In this document: in pieces, positions 28,119-43,100 of the stretch
How positions within the stretch are numbered: the stretch's first letter is position 1
Layout of the letters: each line of letters opens with the position of its first letter
Assembly: GCF_000003815.2 (NCBI RefSeq)
Contig: NC_049992.1
Location: 8,741,671-8,805,670 of the forward strand
Length of the DNA: 64,000 nucleotides
Reading direction: 5' to 3'
DNA from: Branchiostoma floridae
Lineage: Eukaryota > Chordata > Leptocardii > Amphioxiformes > Branchiostomatidae
Program-made: the position numbers and the translations under genes
Notes under the pieces: generated by a model
What the model was told of the DNA's origin: nothing
Seen by the model: the letters and a program-made list of their open reading frames with translations, nothing else
Databases searched by the model: none

Positions 28119-31100
28119 CTCATTTAAAAAACGTGACGATATTATACTATCATGAACCAGCACATAATGATAGCCTGATTGTAAATATTATATACCATGT
28201 GTAAGATAGATTAGTCTGTTAGATTTTTAGATACTAGTAACTCATGTAGTGTTCTGTTCTGTATGTATTGTATGTTCAAGTTGCCAAACACTGTATCCTC
28301 TACAATTGTTGTGCAATAAAGTTCTTCTTCTAAAGTTCTTCTATGTTGTTTATCAGGTCTCTGGCTCTAAAATCTCCAGCTTGTGCTATTACTGTATCAT
28401 CCCCCAGGCAGGCACATGTGTTGTTTGTCAGGCATCCACCCTCCCCAGAACTACTAATGTGTAGTCCCTGTGCTATTTGTCATGTAAAGTGCAGCTGGCA
28501 TTCAGACAGACCCCAGGGACATAAATAGAGGCTGTTTTTTTCTGGTGGAGCGTGTACAGTGTATGTCCTCCACTGTTTGGCAGTGCTACATTTGCATAAG
28601 AGGGCATTTCAGTGGGTTATTTCAGGAGGGTTGTTTGTCTACAGGATCTGGTGGCAAGTTGACCCACCCCAGACCAGTTTTGAGCTGAAACTTTTTATCT
28701 GGGTGATTGTTCAGTGAAGCATATTTTTTAAATTACCAGATCTAGTATTGGAAATAAAGGATACAGCACTTGTAGGGTTGTGGTGGCCTTTAACATAGAA
28801 AACAATGAAAAACAAGAAACTGAAGTTCTGTTGTCCTTTTCCACTGTTTTTCATACAGCTTTGCACATGATAATTTTTGTGTGTTTGGTTTGTCAGGTAC
28901 TTGTCAACCCATTATCTAAGTTGTTGTTTTCACAGGGTTGTTCCAAATGACTGGTTTGCACACCCCATTGCCTGATTATGTAATACGATCTGAAATGAAG
29001 AAGGGGGAAGAACACTACAGTAGACCTGCTGGCCATGTGTTTTCTATCTTGATCATGACCTCAGGCACACTTGCTAGGTACACACCCATGGAGTTGGCCA
29101 GTTTTCTGGATACAGGAGTCTGTTTTCGTTCTGGTTCCGTTTTTGTTTATATAGAGAAAAAGAGGCACTGAGGAGACACAGCTGAGGGTCTCAAGTTGTT
29201 GGCACGAATATTTTGACATTGGCACTGTAGTGTGGTGTAGGTCCTTTGTCTGTAGAACCAGCCTGATCTGGTTTTGTCTTGTTTGTAGTTTTCTCTTTGT
29301 GGGCAGTACATCAACAACCTTACAAGTCTGGAACAGCTTATAGATGTGTATCGGTTTCGAGACGACTCGGCACCTGAGACAACTCGGCCCTAGTCGGCAC
29401 CATACTTACTTGGCACATAACTTTTATATTTTGCACTCGAAAAATGATAATCCTCATCATTCCGGCAGCATAATAAGTGACATAAGAATGTACAAATCAA
29501 TCTCACCCCACGAGGTAACGTTTTGGATACAAATTTTTAGGATACAAGATCCCCAAAACATGTTGCGGGCCGCGCCGGCGACGCCATTTTTTAGTTGTTA
29601 TATCGGCGTTCTTTCACGATGTCACTCTACTTCTCTTCTATATCACCGTGTTTGCAAGTTAGTACAAATGAAAATAGATGTAATAAGCAGTTCAATATAT
29701 TTTGTTGGTCATAAATTACAACTGTTTGTAGGTTTCAAAAACGCGTTGAGATGACCGATCTGATGTAGAGCCTCGGCCGTTCAAAGTTAACGTACCTTGA
29801 AGTGACGTTCAGAGCCTCAAAATGTCCGTAAAATTGTGCCGACTGTATGACTTACAAGTCAGAGAAATGTTTTGCAGTTAAACATCTTGCATTTCTCACA
29901 AACTTTCACAATTTTATGTCATATTCTTGGTGCCAAGTTTTCTCACTTGGCTAGGTGCCGAGTCGTCCCAGGTGCCGAGTTGTCCTGATACCATGTGTAT
30001 CATGTGGTAGACACTGTTGGTCTCTGTAGGATTGCTGTAGGGTTGATGCAAAAGTAGAATTTTACCATGCTCAGTATTGACCATGAACATGGTTCTCTCT
30101 GCTATGTTTTTTTAATGAAATTATGGGGCAGTTGTATATATCTATTCTTGGTGGAGATAAGCGTTCAGAACCCCTGCTCTTGTCCCAAACATTGGGATCA
30201 TTGCAAGAGGTATTGATACTAGGTTGTATGTCACATTGGCTGGTGTTTGTTTTCAGCAGTAGGGACATAGCTCAGACACTTGCCCCTTTTCTTGTTCCGC
30301 CTAAAAATAGAAGTAGAATTGCCTCAGAGCAATATGTATAGTAACTGGTGATAAGTAAGGTAGTACACATACTAACAGTGCAAAATTGGAATTTGGGCAA
30401 CTTACTGGCTCAAGCAAAAGCTGTTCCATATGTGGCTGATTAGTTGCAATAGAACTGAACCTTGTAATGGTAGAAAACTGTTTTGTTTCTTTGATAAACT
30501 TGTATATTAATTCATTGTGGAAAGCTAGATTTTGTTGTGATGAAATACTACATATCCGTCAGCATTATTATCTCCTAAAATCTTCCCAGCCTTTTCTAAT
30601 AGGAACAATTTTGTTGAACAAAGCAGTATAGGCGGTTAGAAAACTTAGATGAGGTTGTGGCTGATTGTTTGCCCAAGCCTTTGTGTGCTGACGTGGCCAG
30701 TTCCATTCCACCTTTGCCCTGGTGCCAGAGTCTAATCAGGAGCACTGTGCTATAACATGGCAACCCCTTCTGGTCTGTGGACAAAGTTGGTCTGCAATAA
30801 AGTCATGTTTTTTATGGAAGCAATAAAAAAAAAATACGCAGTACCATATAGTATAGGACTCAAAGTACTTGGTGCATTTGTACATGTATTGCTTTTGTAC
30901 ACCCAGACATGGATTCATTCTTGTAATGGTTGTGTGGGTGCACTGGTGTACCCAGATATTTGAATAGGGTTACATACATAAATGTAACACTACTATACAG
31001 CATAGCCTTGGCATTTACGTGTTACAAAAATAATAAAATCTTTGTTGAATTACGTCGTTTAAGATCAGAAAATAGCCATAGAATTTTGTGCATCCCAATT

Positions 31101-34100
31101 AATTTATCTAAGCTTGAAGCTGTTGGCAAATTTTAGTTTTTTATCACTGACATTCTACATTCAGATTATTTGGTACACGGAAAGCTTTAAACTAGGTACA
31201 CTGGCTCTTTTTAAAAATACATTTCTACAAATGCAGTAGGTATAACAGTACACTTCTTCCAATTTTGTGTGTGTTCGATAATTATGACCTTAGATTAGTT
31301 TGGTAGAAAATCTGATACTGTATTTGAAGTCTAGGCAGGTTTCAGTACCCTTTGTGCCCCGGTTGCATATGGACAAAACATCATAGCCGACACGTCAGCA
31401 GTTTTTTATGTACTGCATATATTACAGACACACCATGATGTCATCATGTCTCCCTATTGGTCTCCAGCATACTCATTATGAAATGTGCTTCAGGGCAATA
31501 AATCTATGGAGATGGTTGCACTTTCAGGTGTAATTTCATTATTCAGACCGTAGTGGTACGTGAATTACGCATAACATAAGTAGGAAAATGGACTACGCAC
31601 TGATGACACACAATCATGAGTCGAGCAAACAGAATACCAAACTGGCTGAACATATTCTTGATACATGTTTATTGGTGTAGAAAGCTAGCCACAGCAAACT
31701 GGTTAAAGCTAAATGCTACAATATCAAAATCAGTGCTGTCTCTAGGACCCGTCCCTTCATCCTGGACAAAAATTTGTTTTTTGGGATGGAAAAAGTTTAA
31801 GTCTTCATCATGACATGAAATTGATGGAATATATTTTCGTCATTTTATGATTTAACAACGAAAAAAGCTCCCAAGCAATGAATGGGATGAAAAGAAATAA
31901 AGCTGGAAACAAAACAGGTTTTCATCCAGGTAAGGCAGTAACAGCAGTGCTGAGCTAGCTCCTCTTGATACATTCCAGGTAGACGTGACATCATCTCATA
32001 TTTATAGGCTTGCTGTCCTGCATGGTAAGTAAGCCATAGTAGCCATTAATATGTGAATAGGTGTAGTGATCCATTTTTTGCTCGCACAAGCATACGCTGT
32101 ACTGTCCTAGTATTAAAATTGGTTGACTCTTCTGTCTTAGATTGTACATGCTGTAGCTATGCTAAACCGATGTGCTGCATATAGATACGTGTTGATAGTA
32201 TTATAGCCTCTGAAGTAAAAGTAAGCTAATGAAATTGCATTGTAAAAGAATATCATGTCACGTGTAATGTATATTTACATACCTGGTAGTAGGCAGAGAA
32301 TGCAAGTGTGGAAACCTGAATATGCACTTAGCTGTAATGAAAACATCTATAGGCAGGAACTCATTTGCTTCTTTTAATCTTGAAGAATTTTTCTTGGAAG
32401 CTTTTAGGATCAGATTGAGGTTTGGACTGTAATCTCAACAAGGTATCCTAAGTGGTGGGAAGTGTCTGTATTCTGAACACGTACCATCGTGTAATGGTTA
32501 ACCCAGAATTCAGATGAAGTGCGGCGTGACAGAAAGAAAGCTTTTAGCCAGCCTGACATGTCGGTATGATGTGTGGAATAATGAATAGAACATGGGTAGA
32601 GCTATTACTATTAGTATTCTTACCACATCTCAGATTAGAAGTGCGAGGGCAGAAACTGAACTCGGCTGATTCAGAAAGGGGCCTGCTGGATATTTTTTCC
32701 ATAAGGCATAATCCACGTAAAGCTTAACCAACGGGTGATTGAATTTAATGTAATATCTCTCTTGGATAACACATCTAGAGTCTCCTGTTCAGTCTTGTAT
32801 AGAGGTAATGGCCAACAGGTCCAGGAAACTCAAGGGGAAAAGGGTCAGCTTTCTGTTTTAGAGTCTGTGATAATGTGTTTCTTATGCACAGTATAATGAA
32901 ATCGTATTTGCTGTGGATTGAGTATTGCAATTGGTATTTTTGTATGCATTCAAACCTTGGAAAAAATATTAGTCGATTTTGCAGAAAGAGTGGATAAATG
33001 ATTGAATCATGCAAATGTTCAGGAAGGTGGTGAGGACATTTGTGCAGACCTCGCTGAACTCCAGACTCCTACAGAATATTGATGTTGGTTTGTGGGGCGG
33101 AATGAAGTCAGGGCACTTTATGGAGGTCACTCAGATGGAAGAAATGTGTTTTTACTTTCCTTGACAGGAGGGCGCGTTGTCTTGGTTTCATACGAATAAG
33201 GGGGCCTGAAGCCTTTTTCTGTAAAGCGTAGTCAGCCGTTTTAATCTTATGTGATCTGTGATATAGACTGCTCCAATTCATTGGGTGGTTGAATTTAATG
33301 TAATGCGTTTTGTGGGTTTCAAATTCTACCTTTATTGCATCCATAAAGCCTCTCCTTCTGTGTTATAAGTGCAGAGAATTTTGAGTGATTCGTAATACAC
33401 TACCCCTTACCCAGCCCCCCTTTAGTATGGTGGACATATCTCACCAGGCATGGCGGAACCGATCGGCCTGATTAGATTTTACTTTGATGCTAATCAGTAT
33501 TAATGAGTTCAGACTTCAATCTGACAGCAAAGGGGTTATAAACCAGGGAGCAGCAAATCAGATATGCGCAAGGTGGGGTATTGATTCGCTGCCCGCAGAA
33601 CGACAGAGTTCCAATCTCCCCGCGTTCCCCCCCGCTGCAGAGCTTCCTGGATATTGAGCGTTGATTGCGGCCGGCACGAGGGAAATGGAATATCGATCGT
33701 CGGAACGCTAAGCTCTAATGGAAAGGCTGTGCTGTGCATGCATAAACGCTAACCCAGTGTAAAGAGAGCTGTGAGTGGAATGTTTAAAAAGGGAGTATGC
33801 AGACTACAATGGTACACATTAGTCTACCGACCTAAGAGCTTTTAATTGGTTAGGGATTATTTTAAAAGCAGGAGAACTCTTTTCCTTCATGCATTATCTC
33901 CTGGTAGAGACAAGTATGGAATACTTTCTATATAGTTCATAACATACGGTGGTATTTTTCCAACGTCATCGTTTGTGAAAGGGACTTAATTGGAAGGTGC
34001 TTTGGATTATTCATTTATCACATATTGACCCTGTTCTCAATGTGGTCTTAATTTCAAAGCATCAAAGATACTGAGTACAGATCATAGATTATTGCAGACC

Positions 34101-37100
34101 GTGGAAAACTGCTTTGCTCATCTTTTGTGGGATTTGATATTTGCTCCTGCCTCGAGGCACGGCTTAATATTTGCGGCGTGGACCGGCGTGGTAGAAATCG
34201 ACTTCTTCTCATGGAGCTGATATTCTAGAAACCCAGTCTGGCAGCTGTTGAAGGCAGATAACACGAAGGTGGTCTTTTGTATGGATGGTGGGGAGATATG
34301 GATCCATACCTGTGGGGCACCTATGAGGGCCTGTCTACCAGGCCTTCCAGACACACCTACCCACACCTAGTTACTGATTGTCTGGCTGGAGAGATGACGT
34401 AATAGCAACAAATTTTGTTGGTTCTGTCATCATCAAATTAAGCTAACAATGACAGATACTGGAATAAAATTAGTTACATATAACAGTACCAATAGACTCT
34501 GTAGAGATTGTAGTTAGATAGATGCTGATATCTGTTAAGTATAGAAAAAAATATTGTTGGTTCCATCATCATCAAATAACAATGACAGATACTGCCGGGA
34601 TAAAATGTGCTGACTTAAATAACAGTACCAACAGACTGTACAGATTGTAGTTAGGTACTGATATCTTTTAAGTATAGCAACAAATTTCGTTGGTTTTGTC
34701 ATCATCAAATTAACAATGCCAGATGCTGGGATAAAATATGCACATAACAGTACCAGCATATTACAAATTGTATATACTTTGAAGTATTTTTTATGACAAA
34801 GAATAGCTGTGAAGAGATCTTTGATGGGACTTTGATGGGTTGGGAATACTTGAGATGGAACAGTTCAATCTGTTTCCCATTATTCCTGATGCTCAGGTGC
34901 TTCTATTTGACCCCTTTTAGCCTATCTGCAGAATAGAGAGAGAAGAGACCAGCCGCCTAATCTACCACTTGCCTTGTGGTATTAGTGGCTTGCTCCAGGG
35001 AAATGTCATTATGTACATTAAGGGGGGCTGTTTAAGAAGTAAAATGTGGATCGCTGGTTCGGATTATGATGTGAAGATATTTTTTATGTATTTATGACAC
35101 GTCTCACTATTAAGTAACATAGGAAGTTTCAGCCTTCACTTGCAAGAAGAGGGATGCTTTTCTTGTCACCATGCTCTCTCCCCATCCTAAATCTATTCTG
35201 TACTGCCCCCTAGTAAGTTGCCTAGGAACCTGGATGGCCTGATATATTATAGGTGTTGTGGGAGGTGATATGCAGGAGAGAACATGGTTGGAGGAAAGTT
35301 TGATACTGTATGAGCTGTATTGATGGAGGTGGGGCTCCAGAAGGGGTTTCAAGGATACAGAATGCCTTATTCTCAAGTGAACACATGGTATTTAATAAAT
35401 GTGGCCTGTCTGAAGAGTTTTTATTTGTGTTTTCTGCAGGTATGGGAGGATCGATAGTGTGAAGATTCTTCCCAAGCGCAGCTCAGAGGGTGGACTCGCA
35501 GCCTTTGTAGACTTTGTTGACATTAAATCTGCACAGAAGGCCCACAATGGCGTTAACCGCATGGGCGACAGGGAACTGCGTACAGACTACAACGAGCCGG
35601 AACGTGCGCCGGGAACGGTGGTTCAGATTCACGAAGAGGACCCGGCCACGGTGCGACAGCGGGAAATGGGGTACCGGGAGGGCGGCGTACATCCTTACGG
35701 CCCTGCGTACGGACGGTACACGCGATTCGATCGTAGGTCGGATGGGTAAGTGTGTGGCACGGATCCAGCCTCACTCTCATGTATGGTTCTCATGAATTGT
35801 TCTTTCCACAGCTGAAGGATCTACACTACGGAGGGGGTGGTGGGCATGGAATTTACCTTTACTTTTACATTGGGTTGGTTTTGGTTGGCTCGACCGACAC
35901 GCAACCGGATCTGTGTGGTCCGAGACCTCAACGGATTACGCTGCAGCCCCCGGATGGATTACGCCGCCATGGAGGTATAGTTTTAGTTATAATTCCTACC
36001 GTCAGTGCCTTATATGGAATATACCACCGCTTCATTTCATCCTCACATCACCACGGATACGTACCATCACACCGGAGTACCGTCATGCCGACCGGAGTAC
36101 CGCGGGAGTGTACAGTGACAGATAAGTATGCCCAGTGTGCGGGGAGGGCGAGCACTTGCTGTAAGGTATAACTGTGTGTAAGACGTGACGTGGGCTCTTG
36201 TGTTGTGAGTGTGTAGTGTTGGCACGTTTTAGACAGAACAAAGAACAAACTCCCCACGTACACTGGCAACATGGTTAACGTTTACATTCTACCGTTACAT
36301 CTTATGTACATGGTAGGTAGTGACTTGAGGGCTGTTTTAACTGTTAGGGGATGGAGTACTAGCGTACAGTACGTACGTACACTTAACCTGTGGACTACTA
36401 GGATATACCACCTGTGCCTTACATGGGAGATATTTTGGGACGTACCACCTACCCCTGGGGTTAACATGCTGGTCACTCAACGTCCGTGGGAACTGTCTAC
36501 TTGTTGGTCAGCAGTGTGAACTTATGGAGTACGCCTGCAGAGAGACAATGTTACGGAATACCTGTCCATGGATATATATGTATATATACACACATCTGGA
36601 TTACTTGACGTAGTCTCCTAGCAAGGGGAAAAGTGACTGACTCTGACATACGCCCACGTGACTTCATCAGCAAGTATTGGACATCACTCTACTGTATCTA
36701 CAGACAGCTTTACTTCTAGACATTGCAGTGTAGCAGACATGGAGTATTTGTATGCAGCGATTTGGATAAATCACGACTACTTCAATGCAGTGAACTGAGC
36801 TATCTGCAGACTTAGTTACAAACCGGATGTTTCTTTCTTCATTGACCTGGACACTATCAACAGATCTAAACAGCTGGAAGTATACTATGAGGATCAACTT
36901 GTTTTGACTTTGTCAGTATTGACTACAAGAAGAACTACGCCAGAGTTAAGTTTCATCGCGGAGCAGAAGTATTGGTATAATGTCTCGGAGAACGATGTCG
37001 GACATTACGTCACAGTCAAGTGGATTAACAGTGTGTTATAGTAAGCAGGCGAAACAATACGTGACTCGATGCCTCACGGTCCAGTCAGGACCACCGTCTG

Positions 37101-40100
37101 TGCAGGCTGCCCACAGAGGGGCGTCTGCTCGCTGATGGAACGGCATTGGTGACAGGCGTGAACTAATGATACATCACACATGGAATACTGAGTGATCGAT
37201 GAACGGTGTCATCGCCATGGATACAGACTGATCGCGCTGGAATACTTCTGATTGGATCTACCGTGGCGCAGTGCCGACGGGACGTATCAGACGAGCAGGC
37301 ATCAATCACCCACCACGTCTGGATAACTGTAACTCGCTGACGGCCCCAAATTGTGGTTTGATGTTGAATGTGGTTTGCGGTTTTGTTGTTTTGCCGACAG
37401 GCTTGCCTGTCCCTCGCCGTCAGTACCCCTTCTGTAAGACAAAGCCAAACGGCCTCCGGGTTTTATTGGATTATTACACGGTGTGTACGCCCACTCCAGG
37501 TTGGTATCCCCTAATACTGCGTGGCTTCACTGTTAACTAACCAGGTAAAAAACTACTCTGTAAGGCAAGGAGTTTGACCAGTCTTATACTAACCTTGTAA
37601 CATTCAACAGATGTAGCCAGAGGTAGCACCTAGTGTACTCTTCATCTACTGATGATCTGATGAATTTTCTCAATTCTTACATGGAATAGTTGTTGCTGGG
37701 CTTGTTTTTTTTTATGATACAGAATTGTATGTATATCTATGATGACATTTTTTTCTAACAATGTGCATCACTTTTATGACACTATGTATATGATGACTTT
37801 TTAAAGATATTTTCACTGTAATCAGCTCTTTTACTATTGCAAGGAGGGAAAACACTTGATTACAAAGTTGTAACATCAGAGAAAGGGGCAATTTGATTGG
37901 CTCATGGTTGGCCAACCAGGCATAAGAAAGAAAAGTTTGTTCTTCTCATAACAAGGCATGTCACTAATGGATTTTCAAATAAAGTCTCAATCTCCAAATG
38001 ATTGGCTGCATTTGATTGGCCGTCTATGACCAACTAGGGATACAATACAAAATCTAGAACTAAGTGAAACAAAGCTTGTCAAAGAGAGGTAACTACTCTC
38101 ATTGCATTCTCCAGTTACTTTTCCTTTTTTTGGTAAAACAGCTTTGTAGTCAACCATTCTGAATGGGGGTGCAGGAATAAACGCAGTTGAAGTGGATGTG
38201 AACCTTTTTAATGATCTCACGACTTCTGTCATCTGCTCTCCACAAATGGAGGTTTCAGTCAACACTGAAGCTGGCCAAAGATGGAGATATTATTGCAACT
38301 CTCCTTTTTTCAGAGTGTCTGTTTCTGTATTTCCCTTGAAAGTGTAAAGGTTGGTGCAGACTTTTACTGTAATATTTCCACTGTTGGAGATTTGATGGTA
38401 AGTATGTTGTAAGCTGCAGGACCTCTGATATATCCCTGTTACTACCTTGACCTTTCTCCTGTGCATGGTAGATCTAAACCAACTCTCTGACCTGCTGTTG
38501 TTGAAATACCAGGATGCCAGACGACCGAGGGTACGACCACAGCCCGTACTTCTACGACCGCCCGTACGACCGCCGTCACCTAGGTTACGTGGAGGAGGAT
38601 CCGTATCAGCGTGGAAGACACATGGATTACGGACCGCGCGCAGCATACTATTCCGATAAAGGGCGAATGTATGAACAAGGTATAAAACTCATACCAACAG
38701 TTTTCTTGTAGTTGTGCTAAAGTTTAAAAGAGCACTATGAAACAAGGCTTGAAAGACACTCAGCCACATAAACACAAATGACATCTTGGTGCGATAGAGT
38801 AGTAAATGAAAGTGGGAGTAAAAGGAAGATTATTGATGAAATAGTGAACTTAGTACAGTTTAAGACATGGTAAGATGTTACATTGGCCATAAATTCAAGT
38901 GGTTACAATACAACCATGAGAAAAGATAGATGCAAAACACTTCAAAATAAAGGTAACAGTAAAAGGGGCCATGGCATTAGAAAATTGGAGAATTTATTTT
39001 GTAAACCATGACAATGACAACACTTAAGCCTAAATGCCAGTCTCCATGGTTAGCTTGCAAAATGATTGAGCCAGCAGTCACTATTTTCAGCATATAGCAC
39101 TCAGGCCAAACAACACTGCAGTGGTTAGAAAGGACTCCAATCATGCATGTCTGCAAATGTCTGAACAACTGAGTTTTCACACATAGGTGCTAATGACAGT
39201 CCCTCCCTCCTGGCTTTGTTAGAATAACAAGGCAACAAAAGGAACCCCATGGGGCATGTTCCAATTTCAGAATGCTGTTGCATTTCTTTCTTTGTAACTA
39301 GATTCTAGCAACAAAGAAATCTAATGCCTTGTGTGTGTGGACGAACTGTTTAGAAAAAAACATGGGCATCCTGCTCAATAGTTGTTGTCGAAGTAGAAAA
39401 TCCCAAATAATTTTCATACATTTGAAGTAGATCTCAAACAGTTATTTGGAAAGGACTCAATGTAAAAAAAAAAAGTTATATTTTCTAAACTGTGAACTCA
39501 TGTTTTCAGGTCGGTACAGCCAGGAACCCGCGCGACAACGAAGCGAACTACGGGATTATCCGCGGGAAACTCGAGAACAACACTCCTCCCGGGACAGAGA
39601 CTCTCGCGAGCCGCCCCCGCGGCCAGAGAAGTACCAAGACGCAGAGGACAGTAGTAGTAGCAGGCATAGCCGGAAGCCTCATCGCTCTCAGGAGGGGAAG
39701 AAGAAATCGCGGAAGTCGCGGTCGAAAAGCGAGAGCGGCTCGAGTAGCGGCAGTTCCAGCAGCAGTTCTCACAGCAGCAGCAGTAGTTCCAGTAGGAGTC
39801 GCTCCAAGAGGTGAGAAATGATACAAACAAATTTAAAAAAATAGTATTTTCATTTGCCAAAAATCAGTAAATCAAACAACGGGATATGATTTTGGAAATG
39901 GTTAGACGTTTCAGACGTCTGACACTCATGAAAGATGCCTGATGGCTGTCTGAAAAGTCCATTTCCAAAATTATATCAAGTTGCTTGAGTAACTGCTTTT
40001 TGGCACATCTTATTACCTTATTATGTCTAACCTTCATCGTTGTAGTATTGTCATTGTTTTCTTGCTCAAAAGAAAGCAATAACTTGCTCAAAGTCATCTT

Positions 40101-43100
40101 CATAAAAAAATGTACACAATAACTGTCGTAGTACATTCACTTGTGGAGAGATATCTGCTGTCAGCCTCATTATGGTCTACTCGCAAAGCATTAAAAACAT
40201 TACTTCGTCACTTTGCACCTATTAGTGAACTGACAGACACCCTAGGTTGCAAACTGTACTTGCTATGGCTGCTGCAATTCAAGCGGGTTTCCTGTGCTAC
40301 TCCCTGTCCTTATGTCTAGATCCACCGTGATATCTATGTGCAGATATCAGCAGTGTCGGGAAAAAGATAAGATTGAGCCTAAGTCCTTTGGCCAAATTTT
40401 ATTTTTATGTAGCAACTTGCTTGGTCTGGTAGGTACCATACAGATGCTTGCTGCCCCACAGTTTACATCAGTGGGTCCCTGCCAGTGGCTTGTCTGCACC
40501 ACATCCTGTAGGACACAATATTGAGATCATGTGACCAGGAGTTGCTAGGTAACTGCAGCAATTAGGTTTCCTTGCGAAAGCTATAAATAGCATGACCCAG
40601 ATAGAGGCTGCTTTTCTTCCTTGTCCCCTCCTCGAAAAATGACCTGACAGAAAGAAATACACTTTGCATAGTCAAACTGTGCTGTCACAGTGATAGCACC
40701 AAAAAAATGCAGAAAAAGCCTAAAACTAGTAAAAGAAATTTTTGTCAAACGGTTGTTCAGATGACGGAGAAGGAGAGACACCCCACATAAGTCACGAAGT
40801 AAGTAGATCTAACACAACATTCACCAACAGTGAAATTTGTGGTGTATTGCAGATCCATTATACACCTGTTTGTGTTTTGGCCCTTTGAGTCCTAAATACA
40901 TATACATGTAGAACTTGTCAGAGCAAAGACTTCATGTTCCGCAGTGGAGTTTTTTTGGCTTATTGTTGCTGGAGGCTTGCTGGATTCTTGGCTTATTAAA
41001 TATTTATGACTGACAGATTGCATAAGTACCATGTTTTTTTCACAGCTGTCAGTATAGCCTATTGTTTATCTTGCTCGCACAGTAGATGTGGCACGATGAA
41101 AAGTGGAACTCCAGCGACCATCTTGTAGCATATTAACAAGCCACTACCCTCTGTTTCTGAACGATAACTTGATTTCAATTCCCTCTCGGCTTTCTGGAAA
41201 TGAATATGTAAGATCCATCTGTCATTCTTTGTCAACATGTCTCTCCCAGCAGACACAATATTTCGATTTTATCACATACCAGTCTGTGTCAAAAGACGTT
41301 GTAATTACCAGGGTATAAAGACTGTGTCAAAAGACGTTGTAATTACCAGGGTATAAAGACTACTCTTTTAGAAGAAAAATCTTTTGTTGAAGTATATGTT
41401 ACATTGTATATCCTACACATACACACACATATATTTATGTTTATTCTATGCACACACACAGATACATGTACAAGAGAAGGCAGTGGAGCTTCAAGTAGAC
41501 AATAGGCTGGATACAAGATTGTTTCCATGGCCTGCATAGGCCAAATGTGCTAAGGGTCATGTTGGCCTTGGAGAGAAGCGATACTGTCTTTGCCCCTGAT
41601 AGATTTGCTTGGAGATTATGCGTAGGCCCTAGAAACAGTCTCGCATCCAGCAATCCAGGCCATGTAGACAAAGGATCCAGATCCCCCTTCCCCCAGAACT
41701 AACAATGGTTAGCCCCCATGTGGAGCAGCTGTTTCCCACAAGCCCGTAGTGTTTGTCCTTCATGTAAAGGTCATAAGCCAAACGAATTCAGGCTTCAAAC
41801 AGAAAGATCAGCAACCAAGGGGACATGTTTTGAGCTAACGTTTGTGTTACCCACACAATAATACTGTGATTTAATCAGTTGTAGATAATATACCTGGTCG
41901 TGGTAGTGTCAAATCAGTGCATGTACCAGCTCAGGTATAGAACTTTAGAAGTCTAGGTTATACAGCATAAGATTTGAGTTTTGGTGCTTTCCAGATCGTA
42001 CAAATTTTTAAAATGCTTTTGACAGACTTTCAAGCTTTTAGCACATCCTTCCCAGCACGTCTAACCCCCGCAGGATGGGAAACAACAGACGTTAAACCGG
42101 AGAAAAAAATTTAGCACTGGAATATAGCTTAGATACAGGGGATATTGATCAGATACAACCTAAGTGTTGTCTCCAAAATGCCCTTGCATGATTTAGTTGC
42201 AACCTAAATTTGGAATGTCTTTGACAAGTGATGGCGGTATACTGTATACATGCAAGGAGCTTTTATCAAGTAGCTGCTCTCAGTCATCCAAATATCATGT
42301 GATAGGGAAGCTTACGTGGCTGTGATCATGTAGCTACCACTCTGGCATCTATTGGTCAGTATTGACCAGGGATAGATTCTAGGTTCTGTCCATCCTACTT
42401 GTACAGTGTGTCCTGTGACAAATCCGTACACTCTCACGTGACTCTGCAGTACAAGGACGAAGGAGGTTGAACCTACTTGGCAGTACAGGTAGTTACCAGG
42501 CTGCAATGAGAAGAGGGAATTAATCTCCAAGCAGATCTTGCTTGGAGATTAGAGCTGCTTGGAGATTAGAGGGAATCACAATCCTAGGATTACTCCCAAA
42601 ACAATCACCCAGGGCTCATGAATTATTCATAAATACATGTTTGCATGTGTGTGAGGCACCAAAACATTCACTGATGATTCACACCATTCAGTGTTGTTTG
42701 TGTTGGTTTGCCCTACTCACAACATTTAGTGCATAGTTTCTACCAGACTCTATAGTTTGCTGGAAGGATTGTAGAAATGGGCCAAATACACCAAAATATG
42801 CCAGAATAGTTAAGACTACATGCCCGTAGCCAGGATTTTGGTTGGGGGGGTTCTTTTTAGTACTTGCTGGACTATCGAGCGCCGCAGGCGCGAGACTCAC
42901 GCCGAAGGCGTGAGCTGCCTAGGGGGGTCCGGGGGCATGCTCCCCCGGAGAAAATTGAAATCTTGACCCTCTGAAACGCCATTTCCTGCATTATGATGGG
43001 CAAAATTCGCTGGCTAAGTTTAATGGAATTTCTATTAAAAAAACAGAAGACTTTTGGCATAAGTCTTTGAGGCCGACTCCCCCGACATATTTTCACCATG

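Larger units (their letters stand above)
25338..35439 (+). other. SPEN intron 1 (10.1 kb)
   Basis: GC-rich for the first ~500 bases, then AT-rich. It contains a (TA)n microsatellite (28066-28117), a hAT-like foldback element (29352-29992) and a three-copy ~137-bp repeat (34402-34770). A remnant TACCTCCACG..GGAGGT at 27684-27712 resembles the terminus of the 47704 element. No additional exon recognised. Confidence 0.5.

Noticed and set aside
29344-29754. 136-codon plus-strand ORF
   Set aside because: It lies inside the foldback element at 29352-29992 and starts within its TSD; it has no transposase-like features.
35752-36171. 139-codon ORF after SPEN exon 2
   Set aside because: Its frame cannot be joined to exon 2 or exon 3 without a stop. 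It is kept only as the exon-like interval in the findings.
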